A stretch of DNA of 64,000 bases, taken from NCBI GenBank assembly GCA_001939145.1, contig LSRX01000421.1, positions 440,082 through 504,081 on the forward strand. Reading direction: 5' to 3'. This stretch comes from Symbiodinium microadriaticum. Taxonomy: Eukaryota; Sar; Dinophyceae; Suessiales; Symbiodiniaceae. The notes under the pieces were generated by a model. That model was not told where the DNA came from. It saw only the letters and a list, made by a program, of their open reading frames with translations, and did no database searches. Position numbers and translations under genes: made by a program. Below, piece after piece: positions 12,201 through 23,759 of this stretch. Numbering within the stretch: the stretch's first letter is position 1; each line of letters starts with the position of its first letter.

Positions 12201-13424
12201 ACATCGCCCAACTGGCCGAGTGCTTGGACATCAACAGACATGGGACAGTCTGCACGACCATGGTCCATGGTAATGCTCCTGTCGGCCTGGTGTCCTGGAA
12301 GTCCATTGTGCCAGTTTCCGCAGTACTGCCCGTTCGTCGTGGCGTAGAACCTTTGTTTCTTAAGACTTCGGGCACAGTGCCCGAGCACACATAAACATAA
12401 ACCAGGTCGGGAGGCATATCCGCGTGACTTGGCTCAGGTGCGGTGATGATCATCGTTCCCTGCAGTGGCATATTTTGCATGGGCCTCTCATGTATTTCAT
12501 GAACAAACCGAGGGTGGCAGCTGGGGACATCTGAACCTTTCAAGAGCACACACACACACACACACAAGAGCCTTAGGCCCCATGGTCAGCCCGGAAGAGG
12601 CCATTTCCGGCTGTCTGTCCGGAGACGCGACGGCTGCTCTGTCATCTGCCATGGCCTCGCGCAGAAGTACGTCCTGTCATGTGCCATGAACCTGACCCTG
12701 AACACTCAGCCTCGAAGCGAAGGCGTCGAGGATGGCTTGAGCCGAGACGAGCGGCGACGAGCCGGCATCAGCGGAAAGCGGCAGGAAACAGTCACGTCTT
12801 CACGAAAACTACAAGGCAAGACATGCATACCACCCCCCCTTTCCGACAAATTGAACTGCAGACGATAGCCGGACCACAGTGACCAGGAACGACCACCGTA
12901 CCTATTTGCCTACTCAAACGTCGGTGCAAAAGTTGCTTGTCTTCAGGCGAGCGGCTCCTGCCGCACTCCGGCGGCAGAAGCAAAAACGAGAGCTCGCGTT
13001 GAAGCACTGTTCCATGTGGGACGCTTTGTCAAAACATGCCACTGTTAAACTCCTCTCCTTCCTTCCGGCTTTGAGCGGGCTTTCCACTGCGACTTCAGAG
13101 CAGCTCCAGGCTTTTCGACGGCGTCGGCTGTCAGTCTCTGGTCTACGCTCTGCTTCTCGGCATGCGAGCTGTGCCGCAGTGCTCACGCTGCATCAGCTCG
13201 TGTGGCTGACAGAGATTTCGAGAAGCAACGATGCCGATTCAAGCAACGCCGGCCCTGTATGACTTCAACCAAGGCATTTGGAAAAGCTGTGGGGGGGGAG
13301 AGAGCAGGGCTGATCAGGTCCTCAGACCGTGCGTGAGTTCAACTTGGCTCATACCCGAAAACCGGGCACTTCGGTGTAGCTGAAGGGCACCTGCAGCTTT
13401 CGGATGCAGCAGAGACAACACGTA
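9232..13424. other. No recognised gene in about 4.2 kb
   Basis: No conserved family is visible on either strand. A minus frame at about 10740-10440 contains hydrophobic/charged text such as SASLLDIISREQERLTDKLH that could be an exon, and another minus frame near 12280-12110 (GQLGDVPAISDILGARP) looks similar, but neither can be assigned. A short (CA)n tract lies at 12546-12566. This probably includes the 5' region of the SelD fusion gene and part of an upstream gene. Confidence 0.3.
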
Positions 13425-13553
13425 TCACGGCATGGCCGCCATGGCCTTCCTTCCCTTTTTGTAAGGTGAGAGGTTCTCAGCCACGTCGTCATAGCCTCGC
13501 AGGATGTACTCCTTGAAGGGATACACCACCTGAGCCGCTCGCACTCTTCGAGG
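13425..13553 (-). CDS. C-terminal exon of an unknown protein
   Basis: After an acceptor CAG|GTG the minus frame reads VVYPFKEYILRGYDDVAEN and ends GRKAMAAMP followed by TGA at 13425-13427. The composition (Tyr, Lys, acidic residues, no low complexity) and the preceding AG|G site suggest a genuine terminal exon. I do not recognise the family. The PG-rich repeat exons at 15.7-17.4 kb lie upstream on the same strand and could be part of the same gene. Confidence 0.4.
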   Translation of the reverse strand, partial: PRRVRAAQVVYPFKEYILRGYDDVAENLSPYKKGRKAMAAMP

Positions 13554-15760
13554 CACCGAGACTCCGGGGGCGTAATTGGCTTGGCCGGAGGGCGTATTCC
13601 TTGAGCACTCGCCAGCAGGCCTTGAAGAAGACCACCACATGCACCTTTGTCATGTTGTCTTCTCAGACTGGGATGTGTGTCCCTTGTAAAGGGGCCCCGG
13701 TCCCCCTCAGAGGATGGCGGCGAGGAAGGCCAGGCAGTCCAAAGCGCTCCTCCAGCAGCTCGGCTCCGAGTCTCCCGCCTCCGAGAACCAAAGAGCGACC
13801 CCCGGCGGCACGCCCCTTTAATTGACTTCTGCTCTCGGATTCACGCTGCTCCTACCAATGTCTTTTTTTTCGGAGCCTTTTCTTCTGAAATAAGCCTTTA
13901 GGTTCAAAGGATCCTCTGGTGGGAATGTGCCGTCGGAGCACTTTGCGGCGGAGGGTCTGTGCAGATGATGGGCTACGGTACACCATGTCAGCTCCCGTGC
14001 AGGTGCACCGCCTCAGCGTCTGGTGTCAGCGTAGCCTGCCACATCACTACATGCTTATGTAGCAGATGGGAAGGAACTCTTGCCTGCGGGCTGGCAGCTC
14101 TGCTCATGCTCCGCACTGAGGCTCAACCCTGGCGGCTTTTCTGCCGAGACATGTCAGCTGCCTGCCAACTGATGCTGTTGCCAAATCGAAGACTGGTGTG
14201 TTGCAAGGTGTCTACGAGACGAATCAGTTCAATGTTGATCTAGAAAGCCAAGAGATTCTCAACAGATGCAGGGGTTGGGGAGTGACACGAGGTTTGACAC
14301 ATCCCAGAGCGGATAACGACTTGCTGGTGATCTCTGTAAGATGTGGACTGGGTTTTTTGATGGAGCTGTGAGCCATGCCAGTGCGCAAATGATCCTTTTG
14401 CTTCCGCAGGACGCCGGAGCAGGCCAAGCCTGACACACTCTCAACAGGAACTGAAACACATGCTTCCGCAGCAGACGAAGCAACACCTATGGAGGAAGCT
14501 GTACCAATACAACGGTATGCACTGCAAACGGTGCTTGAGCGCAGGCGAACATGTTGTACTATAGGTGAAACACTGCTCCAAGCCGGGCTTGGGGAGCATG
14601 ATCTGCACATGCTTTTCTCCGAGTCAAACAACAAAGGGTGGCAACACCTCAGAACTTAGTGTCTAGACAGGAAACTGTCTGGTCGCATGCGCGCATGCTG
14701 ACTTGCCTTGCAGCAAAACCTCTATGGTCTGTGCCCGAAGCGATGTGAAAGCTGGAAGGCCCCTCACCGGTTGCAAGGGGCTATCTTTGACAGGCGGTCC
14801 ACCCAGAAGGTCATGAATCCACGCTCCCTCTGAGTGGAACCTTTGCACAACGGTCGGTAACGGTCGGTAACCGGTAACCCCTTGGGTAGGGTCTGATCTG
14901 GTTGTGTCATCGATGCCTACGTGCCTCCAAAGCGCACGGAACACTGCGCTAGCTTGGAGTCAAATTAGGCACATGGAGTTCGTGAGTCTTGTTGAATCTG
15001 TCTGCCTTACATGAACCTCCTTGAATCCGAACTCCACTGTACCATAGACTGGGTACGGTCGGCTCACTTCATGAGACCTTGCTGAAGGGCCGTCATCCAA
15101 GTGCTGGCTCACCAACACTGTGCGACCGCAGGAACTTGGGAAGCTGCTGCCGATCCAGGGTCATGCAGGTGAGAAGGCCTCGCCGTGTTTTCATGCCCAT
15201 GCACACAGCAGAATCCCTGAAGCACAACAACTTAACATCGCGTGACACAAGACCTCCGACCTAAGAGCAAGACACGGCACGATCAGGACCAAATCCGGAA
15301 ACATCAAAGACGCCAAAAAACACGCGGCAGGAGAGATTGGCAGCTGCACTGGCCACATTGGAGGATAAGACCCACTGACGCGGATATTTAGAAGCACCGA
15401 ATAAGCGGATGACTATGCAAACCAGAGAGTTGCACCCAAGGCTGCTCAGGCTGCTCAGTCACAGGTAATACCAGCGGGGCAAAGAACGACGCATGCACGA
15501 GCATCGATGCGGAGTCAAGGACTGGTCGGAGGCTTGACAATCTGAACTCTTTTGCTGGTCGTTGATGCTTGGAATGCTGGAGCCGGAGTCTGGCTTCTTT
15601 ACGCATGTGGGTAACTGTGCGCTAGACGTCTGCATTGGTCAGAGTGTTTACGAGAGCTGTCTTTTAAACAAGTGCATGCCATTACGAAGGCCCGACCGCA
15701 AACAACAGACATGATGCATATTCGCACTGCCACCCCGCCTCAATACACGAAAGATGTCGT
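13554..15760. other. No recognised gene
   Basis: Open frames on both strands lack recognisable domains. The minus frame near 14850-14750 (IHDLLGGPPVKDSPLQP) looks protein-like and may be an exon. Otherwise I see nothing to annotate in this stretch. Confidence 0.3.
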
Positions 15761-15762
15761 GT

Positions 15763-16352
15763 GCGCGTTGTACGTTCCAGGGCCAGGCGTGACATAGCTG
15801 TCCAGGTCGTGGACCTAGGACTTGATTCGCGTCAGGTGTCTGTGTGAACACAGCTTGCATACAGAAGAGACCCCCAGTGCATCGGCAGCTGAGGTCGGCG
15901 CCCGGCGCCTGGAGGCTGCAGAGTACTTCGGCCCGTTCTTGCCGACCGACATCGCGCTTTGCATGTCGTACCTCTCTGTAGCCGAAAGGCCCAACAAAAC
16001 CCTTCGAGAAGGAAGCCTTGCAATGAAATCTCAGCGCAGGGAGACGCTCCAGGTCCAGGCAGCATCAGGCTTCTTGCAGCCCCTGTGATATCATTCCGTA
16101 TCGAAGTGCCGAAGCCACACCTTCCAGGCAGCTGTGGCAATCAACAGCATGACTCATTTGATGCTGCTTGACATAAACCGCATCTAAGGATCTGGCTTGG
16201 GATTCCCCATGAGCACAGCACCCAACTTGGGATCGTAGGCTCCAGGACCTGGCGGTGAGCGCGGCAACGTGAGCGCTCGTCGCAGCACCCACCATGGCAG
16301 AAATCATGCTACCGGCCCTCTTTCTTCTGCCTCCTCTCATGGCTTTGTCATT

Positions 16353-16415
<63 letters not shown>

Positions 16416-17432
16416 GAATAGTAGAAAAATCATCATTATCATCATCAACAACAACAATAACAACAGCAACATCAGCCACAGCAACACCAGAATCACAATC
16501 ATGACGAGACCATGAATAAGACTAAGACTGACAATCAGAGTCAGAATAAAAAAACAATGAGAATAAAGGTTCGCATGAGGAATAGGAATGAGAATGAAGT
16601 TAGTAAGAACACTGATGCAAAAGCGAGTAGAACAGCGATTGGTACTACTATCTCGCAATTTATGTTTACGAAGGTGTTGTAACCCCGAAAAGCCGTGAAC
16701 TTTTGTACCCCTCGACCCCCCACCCCAACCCCCACCCACCAAGCAAGAGCAGTTGGAAGCCAGACGATGAGAATCAGGAGCAAAATGGCCAATACCGACC
16801 ACGCCCTGGAATGTTACCGCCATTCGTTCTTGTCGTAAGCATTAAAACTGTTACTACCTTTACTCTTGGCAACAGCAACCACACATGTACAAACAAATCA
16901 AGCCAACCAATCAACCCAAGAAACAAGAGCAGCATCAGCAGCAATCGTCAATGTACATGTGTGGGCCTGGCTGCGATCTGCTTCTCATGTACGAGCTTGC
17001 TTGGCGCCTGGCAGAAGAGCCGTGCATGAAGAGACATGGCCACAAGATGACATAAGGCAGCACTCCGCGCCCTCTGGCAGTGAACATCTTCGACTTTCCC
17101 AGAGTGCTCCGCTGCTCGTAGGCACCGGGTCCAGGAGCGTTCTGCGTGCAGACATGGCTTTGAGCGGCCTTCTGCGTGAGAAATCGGGAGGGCCTCCGGC
17201 AGAGGAGGGCCACGGCCAGCATTGGCACCGGCAAAGCTCACCTGTCAAAGAGCAATCCGTGGTCATGCAGCGCCGCAGCGCCATATTCCTAACAGGGGCC
17301 TTGGGGCCGGCAGTGAGGAGAGGATCTCTCGGGTTGTACCTGGCGCAAACGAGATGACGTCCGTTGAAAGTTCGTGCTTGCGGGCTTGTCAAACTTCAGT
17401 GCCAGGGTGCGCTCCGGGTCCTGGCTGCTTCT
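15763..17432 (-). CDS. Protein with sperm-tail PG-rich (PGPGxY, ODF3/SHIPPO-like) repeats, partial
   Basis: At least five copies of the PGPG motif occur on the minus strand within 1.7 kb: QPGPGAH near 17432-17400, NAPGPGAYEQRSTLG near 17155-17105, PGPGAYDPKLG near 16256-16220, LPGPGA near 16066-16046 and TPGPGTYNAH near 15800-15763. The family (sperm-tail PG-rich repeat; SHIPPO/ODF3) is found in proteins of flagellar and cortical microtubules, which fits a flagellated protist. The repeats lie in different frames and are separated by stops, so each appears to be in its own small exon; I did not fix the junctions. A CTG/CAG trinucleotide run and other microsatellites lie between repeats and must be intronic. 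Start and end of the gene are unknown. Confidence 0.55.
16354..16416. repeat. (CTG)n trinucleotide run, 21 units
   Basis: An uninterrupted gctgctgct tract runs for about 63 bp and is followed by degenerate ATC and AAC/AAT triplets to about 16500. It reads as poly-Ala or poly-Leu in various frames, but it sits between PGPG-repeat exons with stops close by, so I take it as intronic microsatellite. Confidence 0.9.
16706..16745 (-). other. C-rich tract with G-quadruplex potential on the minus strand
   Basis: The plus strand carries runs ccccc, ccccaa, cccccaccc separated by one or two bases; the minus (transcribed) strand therefore has at least four G3+ runs within about 40 nt. It lies between PG-repeat exons, probably in an intron. 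Confidence 0.5.
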
Positions 17433-18530
17433 TGGTAGGAAATTCACCTTTCGATTGTAGCTTACACTACGCACCCTCATGAGTGTGTCACGGCCGAGGA
17501 CCTGACCAATAGCAAAGCGTGTTGCACCACCAAAGCTGAACTTTGGCAGCGACTGGCGGCACAGCGTCAGTCTGAGTCTAGCGTTTGTCCACTTGAGTCA
17601 ACGCTGAGCCCTTTTTCGAGCTGTGCGAGCTGGGAAAGCGGGTGTTCGTTGCCTGCACAGCTTGGGAAGTCCCTTCCCTTGAAACTAAGAAGACACGACA
17701 ATGGCTTGCTGACGCGGTTGTTAAGTGATTGTAATTACGACCCCGGGTGGGCCGGCGTGCGAGAAGCACTAAGGCCATGCGTGCTGGCACATACGCACAA
17801 TACGCACACACAAATGATTAAATTTAAATCCCAAACCATCTCTCCAGACAGTGCGAATCATAGACGATCACAGAAAGACAGCACAAGAAGATCGTGTGCA
17901 CCAGAGTCCTGGCCTTGCCTTGCAACTATTTACAGACAGGCTCACCAATGCTGGCTCTGTACATGGACAGCGCCCCTTTGAAACACAATAAGGTAGTGTC
18001 TACATGTAGAGATGCCGAGGTTAAGTCCTGAAGCCTGGCTAGGCCAGTAGAAGTGACGATGAGAGGACGCAAGACTGTCGCTGGCTCTCTTTGGGGCTTC
18101 ATCGGAGGCTGCTGCCGTGGAACTCATGGTCTGAGCGCCGCGGCCACAAGAAGTGAAAGGGCGGTTGGAGCTTTCCGCTCGGGCAGAGGAGAGCACACCT
18201 CTGACTTGGCTCAAAGCCAAGATGGAAGAACAGAAACGAGAATGGAGAAGACTCGGGGCAGTGACTGGGAATTTGAGGCCTGGGTCTAGGACCCTGCCGG
18301 CTTGGTACCGAGGATAACCGAAGCATGGGGGGTTTTGCTGGCTCCCTCTGCAGTGTCCGGGGCGCCGTACTTTGCAGCTCCATCTGTGCACTCAGATAGG
18401 GGCAGCCATCTCCGCCGCTAAACGCCAGTGCGAGCTCTGTCACCTCAGTTTTCCCCGCACGGATTCCTCTGAAATGTCAAGTCAGCAGAGCTTGCTGAGC
18501 TTCCCACGTGAAGCGCTTCTGCGCTTCACT
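17433..18530. other. No recognised gene
   Basis: I find no conserved domain. The stretch lies between the 3' end of the Gln-rich gene (stop at 18531) and the first PG-rich repeat, so it probably holds an intergenic region and the 5' part of the PG-rich g gene on the minus strand. Confidence 0.3.
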
Positions 18531-18705
18531 TCATCGCTGGTAGCGCTGGTTGCGGCCACCGCGGAAACGCTGCTGGCGGTGCGGCGGCACGGTCTGCTGC
18601 TGCTTCTTCTGCTTGTTGGACTGCTGGTGGCAGTTCTGCTGGTAGTACTGCTGCTGGGGCGATTGCTGCTGATACTGCTGCTGGTACTGCTGATTCTCAC
18701 CTCAA
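18531..18705 (-). CDS. C-terminal exon: Gln/Tyr-rich prion-like tract followed by RGG-type basic tail
   Basis: On the minus strand 18705-18531 reads a tract of repeated QQY/QYQQQ units, then a KQKKQQQ basic stretch and a terminus RQQRFRGGRNQRYQR before TGA. Such Gln/Tyr low-complexity regions next to RGG/RG motifs are typical of RNA-binding proteins that form condensates; the RNA-binding domain itself is not visible here. The opposite strand gives a long Leu run (LLLLLLVGLLVAVLLVVLLL), which is only the shadow of CAG codons. Upstream minus frames at 18.8-19.2 kb are disordered and may be earlier exons. Confidence 0.55.
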
Positions 18706-18819
18706 TGCAGGAAGCGCAAGTCACAGCACCAGATGAATCCCTATCGGCTTCGACTTCACATGCTTTGTACCACTTGGTAGAATTGCATTGCATCCTCACC
18801 TCGCGCTTACCTTTTATCA

Positions 18820-21800
18820 TGCCTGTAGAGAGAGGTGCGGGACGACCGTTTTCAGGTCCGGACTTGGCCAGCTCTTGTAGAAGCGGTGAGCTCCCAAGTC
18901 CGGGGCCCTCAGGCAGCGCTGAAAATACGTGCAGAGGTCAAGTGTGGGAGCCATACCCATTGGGATCCCTGCAGCGTGTGCAGCAAAGCTTGGCCGTGCT
19001 TGGTCTTCGAGATGGGGCCAATGTTCTCCTCGGGCAAGGCACTGGTTACCCTGTCCGAAGAACTTTGGGTGGCCTACTCGTGAAACGTGAAACCGATGCA
19101 CCTTCAGGAGGCTTCGAATCTGCTTCTCCAGGATAGGATGACGCTGACAAACCTCGAAAATGACAGGATATGACAGGCAGGCGTAGCACGCACACACACA
19201 CACACACACACCAGTCGACAGATCCAGCCGTTTTGCCTATCCAGCCGTTTCTCAGCTGCTGCCAAGTGACATGGAAGAGGCTCTGGCACGCAGCGAAACC
19301 TGGGCTACAAGAGTTGCTACCGTCACCTCAGCATATGATTCGACACATCTGGGACCAAAGCCTTTTTGCATGGTGGCCATATGGCCAAATGTGTAGGGGT
19401 GGCAGGCCAGCCCCACGGCGAGAAGAGTGCTTTGATACGCATTTGCATGAATGAGAACCTGCGCAACGCACACTTCTCCAGAAGGCCACAGCTTGCATCA
19501 GCTACGACTGCCTAGGCAGTGGCCTTGTTGAGCACCCCGCATCCGCTCGGGTCGACTGCAAACTGATGAAGGTGGTTCAAGACCACGTTGGCCTGAACTC
19601 TTTAGTCTTGCTGTGTTCACTACTGCATGACACGCAAAAGAGCGCAAGGAGATGAGGACACTGGACAGATGTGACGAAGCCCCTTGAAGCTGAAGACTTT
19701 ATTGGTCAAGGCAACCTTTGAAAGCCAATCACATGCAGCTGCAGTGCGCACCAAACAGAGATGCCAAATTGGCGAAAGTCTTGCCATCTTCAGGTAAGCC
19801 CAAGCTTCTTTACATCTGAACTCCAAGCACACCCAGTGGCCAGCGACGATTGCAACAACACAACAACTCACGAGACCGGCTGCATCGTTTGGATAACAGT
19901 GTCGCGACAACTGGTAAGGAACATACATGGCGGTTTCTGGATAGCTTTTCGGCTTTCAAGAGCTGCCCCTTGCAACCCTTTCCTTCACAGCGAGGAGTTC
20001 ACTTGCACTAGGGAAGGGACGATCTCTTGGCAGCAGCTCGGCCCGCCGTACTCCACACAGTGTTGCACGGAGTAGTTTCCAATTGCCTTAGCACACTTGG
20101 AGACCCCTGGGCCCTTGGGCCCTGAAGAGGCCTGCACTTAGCTGGGCTCCCCACATGACATGAGAGTTCGGCCGTGTGGCGCACGACATCCTTCAGGGTC
20201 CGTTCTCACGTCTGCCCGACTGGAGCCGCGCACAGCTCTCCACAAGCACTAGAGCCCTTCCTCGATGAAAGGGAAGGAGGACTGCATCGGAAAGAACTCA
20301 ATGATGCGCTCCAGCACACGGCACGCGTACCTCGAACGGCCAGATGCCAGCAGCTCTCTAGCTCATTTTTGTGGTCATCTTTTCCGATGTTAGTCGCCTG
20401 TGCTTGGCAATCTCAGACGGGCAGCGCCACCTGACCAAACAAGAAAGCAAACGCAACTTGGTTGGGAAGCGCAGGTGACAGGAAAGCCATACGTCAACTG
20501 AACCTCGGGAAAGCATTGTGTCATGAAGCGATTGAACATCTGGACAAATCGACTGCACTGGTTACACGGCCGCGTTCAACTGGTTCCGGCCTGAGCATTT
20601 CCTCGATCACCTGTCAGATGCAGGACTCACGTCTGCTGGCTAGGGCGGAGAAACCGCTGGGCACAAGACGAAATACAAACGTTCGGAGCTGAGCACCCGG
20701 ATGGCTTGCTGAAGCACGAAGTTCCCGTGAGGTGATTGGGCAACCTTATTGGCCAGATCTGAACACTCCTACCGCACCGGCCTTCTCCCCGAGCTGGGAT
20801 CATGGCCTCGGCCACGTGGCCACGGAGCTGGCGCAGGATTTCCTCTTGCTCTTCGAAGGTGCCAGCCTGCTGAGCAGATTGAAGCTTCCCAATCGATCAG
20901 AAGACGCAGCACCGGCAGTCGCTCTGTGCTCGACGGTCATGTCAGCCGTTCTTTGCCTTCCTTGCCCTCTGCAATCGTGCCTGGAGCAGTTGCTGCAGCT
21001 CGCGGCAGCCTGTATTGGCCAGGCAGCTTGCGTTCGCCGAGTTGCACATAGTCACTGCCAAATGTGAATCTGGCCTGCGCTGTCATTGGCTTTGCGCAAG
21101 ACCTGCCAGTCCAGTCCATGAAGACACAAACAGGAGCCATACCTCCCAACAACTCCCCTGCAGATGCCTCCATGCGGATGCCTGGGATGCCTGTGGGAGT
21201 TGCGGGAGGCGAGCTGGTCGTGGAATTACTGGACATGGGTGTCGATGCAGCAAATGTGGACATTGACATAGGTGTCGGTGTCGGTGTCGATGCAGTGGTC
21301 GGAGTCGAAGCCTGGCATGAAAAGCTGCAGAGACCCACAGGAGAGGTGCGGACCGAGTCCGAGTCCGAGCCCTTGAACATGCCGAGAGGGCGGCAGATGC
21401 CGGAAATGCGTAGAACACCTTGATGGCACTGCATGAAGCAACAGCTCTGAAGCCTTATGCCTTATCTTATGAGGAGCCGGGACAAGGGCTTTTGGAAACG
21501 TCACCCACCCTGGATGGACGGCAAATCCACCAAATCCTGCAGGCAGTCGGCGGAGTTTGGAGGATCTGATGGCATCGCCCAGCATCTGGCAAGATTACGT
21601 AGACGTAAAGCATACAAGGAAGTTGGAGCACAAGTGGTTGGATCCAATCGTCCTGAAGCTGTCGCCATGTTCATGTTTACGTTCATGTTCATGTTCATCA
21701 TGGCTGCGTCGAGGTCAGTCACAAGCGGCACGGCTTGCAGGCGACCTGCCAGGACTGCCCTCAGCACTCTTTTCCAGTTTGGCTGCAAAAAGCCTGGAGG

Positions 21801-22200
21801 AGGCACGAGTTGTTGTGCGTCCTTGGCTGCACGGTTCGCCAGAGGAGCAACAGTTCGGGACCTGTGACGATCAGAGGATCGCTGATCAGGCCAAGTGGCC
21901 GCTGCGCACAAGTGGTGGGCAACTAGGCAAGCTCGCAGGGCGAGCAAGTTTGAGCCAAGTCGGCTGCATATGCCTGCAGATGCGCTGCATGTCCACGAGA
22001 CGAGCTCAACTCCCAAGGCGACCAAAACTTGAGAAAGGTGACACAATGAGAAGAAGATCGCTCGAGGAGGACCGCTGCTGGGCTTCAGCTTCGGCTCCTT
22101 GCCTTGTACCGGCCCCCACCATGCCCGGTGAGCCTCTGCAGAGAAGAGCCCAGGGACGCGTCGGGGTGGCGAAGCAAGGCGAAGCCGAGGCGAAGCCGAG
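18820..22200. other. Unresolved region with coding-like minus frames
   Basis: No family recognised. The minus frame at about 20870-20780 reads TFEEQEEILRQLRGHVAEAM, which looks like a true amphipathic coding exon. A minus frame at about 21850-21680 (LQPNWKRVLRAVLAGRLQ, followed by Met/Asn alternation from a cat/gtt repeat) may be another. A (CA)n tract lies at 19189-19211. Confidence 0.3.
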
Positions 22201-22260
22201 GCGAAGCCGAGGCGAGGGGCATGTTGTAGGATCCCGGTGCCGGAGTACTGCTGCTGGCGA
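22195..22260 (-). CDS. Isolated PG-rich motif (STPAPGSYN) in an unknown gene
   Basis: The minus strand reads ASSSTPAPGSYNMP, similar to the PGPGxY repeats at 15.7-17.4 kb. It runs directly into a short tandem of ctcggcttcgc units (plus-strand gcgaagccgag at about 22170-22210). A stop for a different gene at 18531 lies between it and the main PG cluster, so it probably belongs to a separate gene. Confidence 0.3.
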
Positions 22261-22959
22261 TAAACGTGCTCGGCCTCGCATCTCTGTCTTGCACTTCACC
22301 ACTTCCGAGCTCCGGGGCTCCGGCCCCTTCTGGCCGAAGGACCACCTGGCTGCAGGACGACTTTCCGGTTGAATGCTTTCAAGACAAGTCCGGCCTCTGT
22401 CCTGTCTTGTGAGTTGAGACAGTGTGCATGAAGGTGGGCCCCTTTTTCACCTCGAATCCCACGACTCCCACGGCAGTCACAACACGCGAAGCTCAAAGCG
22501 TAAGCTAGCGGCGCCATCTGTTGTCATACTGGAGAATTGCAGCTTGCTCTTCAGATCATCCGATGAGTGCGAAGTGAAGCCGGGCCTGACAGAAAACTCG
22601 GCGAGGCAAGTTCATGTGTTTCAGGGACCCCCTTTCAAAGTCCCGGACGAACTTCGGATGCTTCGGTTCATCGTTTTTGGGGAGGCACTTTGGAAAGAAT
22701 CCTTGGCAAGGTGAGGGTGCGCGCCAGCGCTCCTCTGCATCAAGCTGCTAATCAAGCTCCTTCTGAGACCCGGTCGAAAGACTGGTCATGATGCATGTCG
22801 TGCTGGTCCTGCGATGGCTCTCCCATATCCTTAGCATCACATGCTGCATGGGCTATCACCACGGAGATCTGAAGCCCGGGAATGCGACGTCTCGGACATC
22901 TTTCAGGAGCTTCGCAGCACTGTCCTCTTCTCAGATAGATGTTCTGGTAGCTTGCATGA

Positions 22960-23754
22960 AGGAGCAAGCCTTTGTTTGCATCTGCTTTCCAAGCTGACTG
23001 ACGTTTCGGCCTCTGCATCAGCTTCGTCAGCATGCACTGGGTCGCGACGCGGAACTTCCGGTGGTGCATCAGGTGGACCGTCGGCTGCAGCATCATTGGT
23101 TGGCTGCTGCCCAGCTCCGGGCAACGTCTCGTTGTCTTGGCTTGCACTTTGCGCGTGCTCAGCTAGTGCCTGTCCATGACAGGAGCGCGCTGCAGTGCCC
23201 TCGAGTCTTGCAGACGTATCTCCCAGCCTGCGAGACCGCCTCATCATGGTCGGCGGCTACAGCATCGACATGTTCTGCAAGCGCCTGCTCAATGGCAGTG
23301 CCCAAGAACAAGGCATGGCCGCCAATTCGTGGAAGCTGTGCAAGGCATGACCGCCCCAATGGCCTGCTCTGCAGAGTGTGGCTCCTGAAGTGTTGAAGCA
23401 GGGCAAGGCAAAAACATCATAAGGAACGCCCTTTGGATGAGCCCCAGCCTCCGCTGGAGTTTGCGGAGCCGCGGGATCGGCAGGCGGCTCAGCCGCTTCT
23501 GGCGGCTTTGGAGGCTCCGCACCCGCTGAGCTTTCTGCTGGCGACTCCTTGCAGAGCGTAGACAGATCTGTCCCTGCCGCCCAAGGTCCCAAACCTACAC
23601 TTAGCACCTCTGGCGGAGAGGCGTGCTCCGCTAGTGCTCCGGAAACCGTTGCACGGTTGTCGGCCTGGAAACTGGATACGCAAGCCTTGGAAAGAAGCGA
23701 AACAAAATCCACCTCGTTGGCATCTGCGTGTTCGACAAGGGCTTGCTGAACCAC
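22960..23754 (-). CDS. Protein with repeated ALAEHA-type motifs, partial
   Basis: Four similar segments occur on the minus strand: QALVEHADANEVDFVSLLS (about 23754-23695), GALAEHASPPEVLSVGLG (about 23650-23590), QALAEHVDAVAADHDEAVSQ (about 23295-23225) and QALAEHAQSASQDNETLPG (about 23177-23105). A weaker HADEADAEAETSVSL lies near 23035-22990. They are in different frames and presumably in separate exons. Consensus: (Q/G)AL(A/V)EHA, then acidic and Ala-rich residues. Linkers are Pro/Ala/Glu-rich. I do not recognise a family; a structural or scaffolding role is only a guess. Confidence 0.45.
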
Positions 23755-23759
23755 CTCAA

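Noticed and set aside
12736-12743. Second spliced-leader relic (GGCTCAAG on the minus strand), also 57352-57359 on the plus strand
   Set aside because: An 8-mer is expected about twice by chance in 64 kb on both strands; neither is next to a gene start, acceptor or insertion border.
16294-16515. Poly-Ala protein on the plus strand
   Set aside because: It is the (CTG)n microsatellite read in one frame, on the strand opposite to the genes.
18560-18720. Leu-rich membrane protein on the plus strand
   Set aside because: The same bases encode a coherent Gln/Tyr-rich and RGG-ended C-terminus on the minus strand, which matches the local gene orientation.
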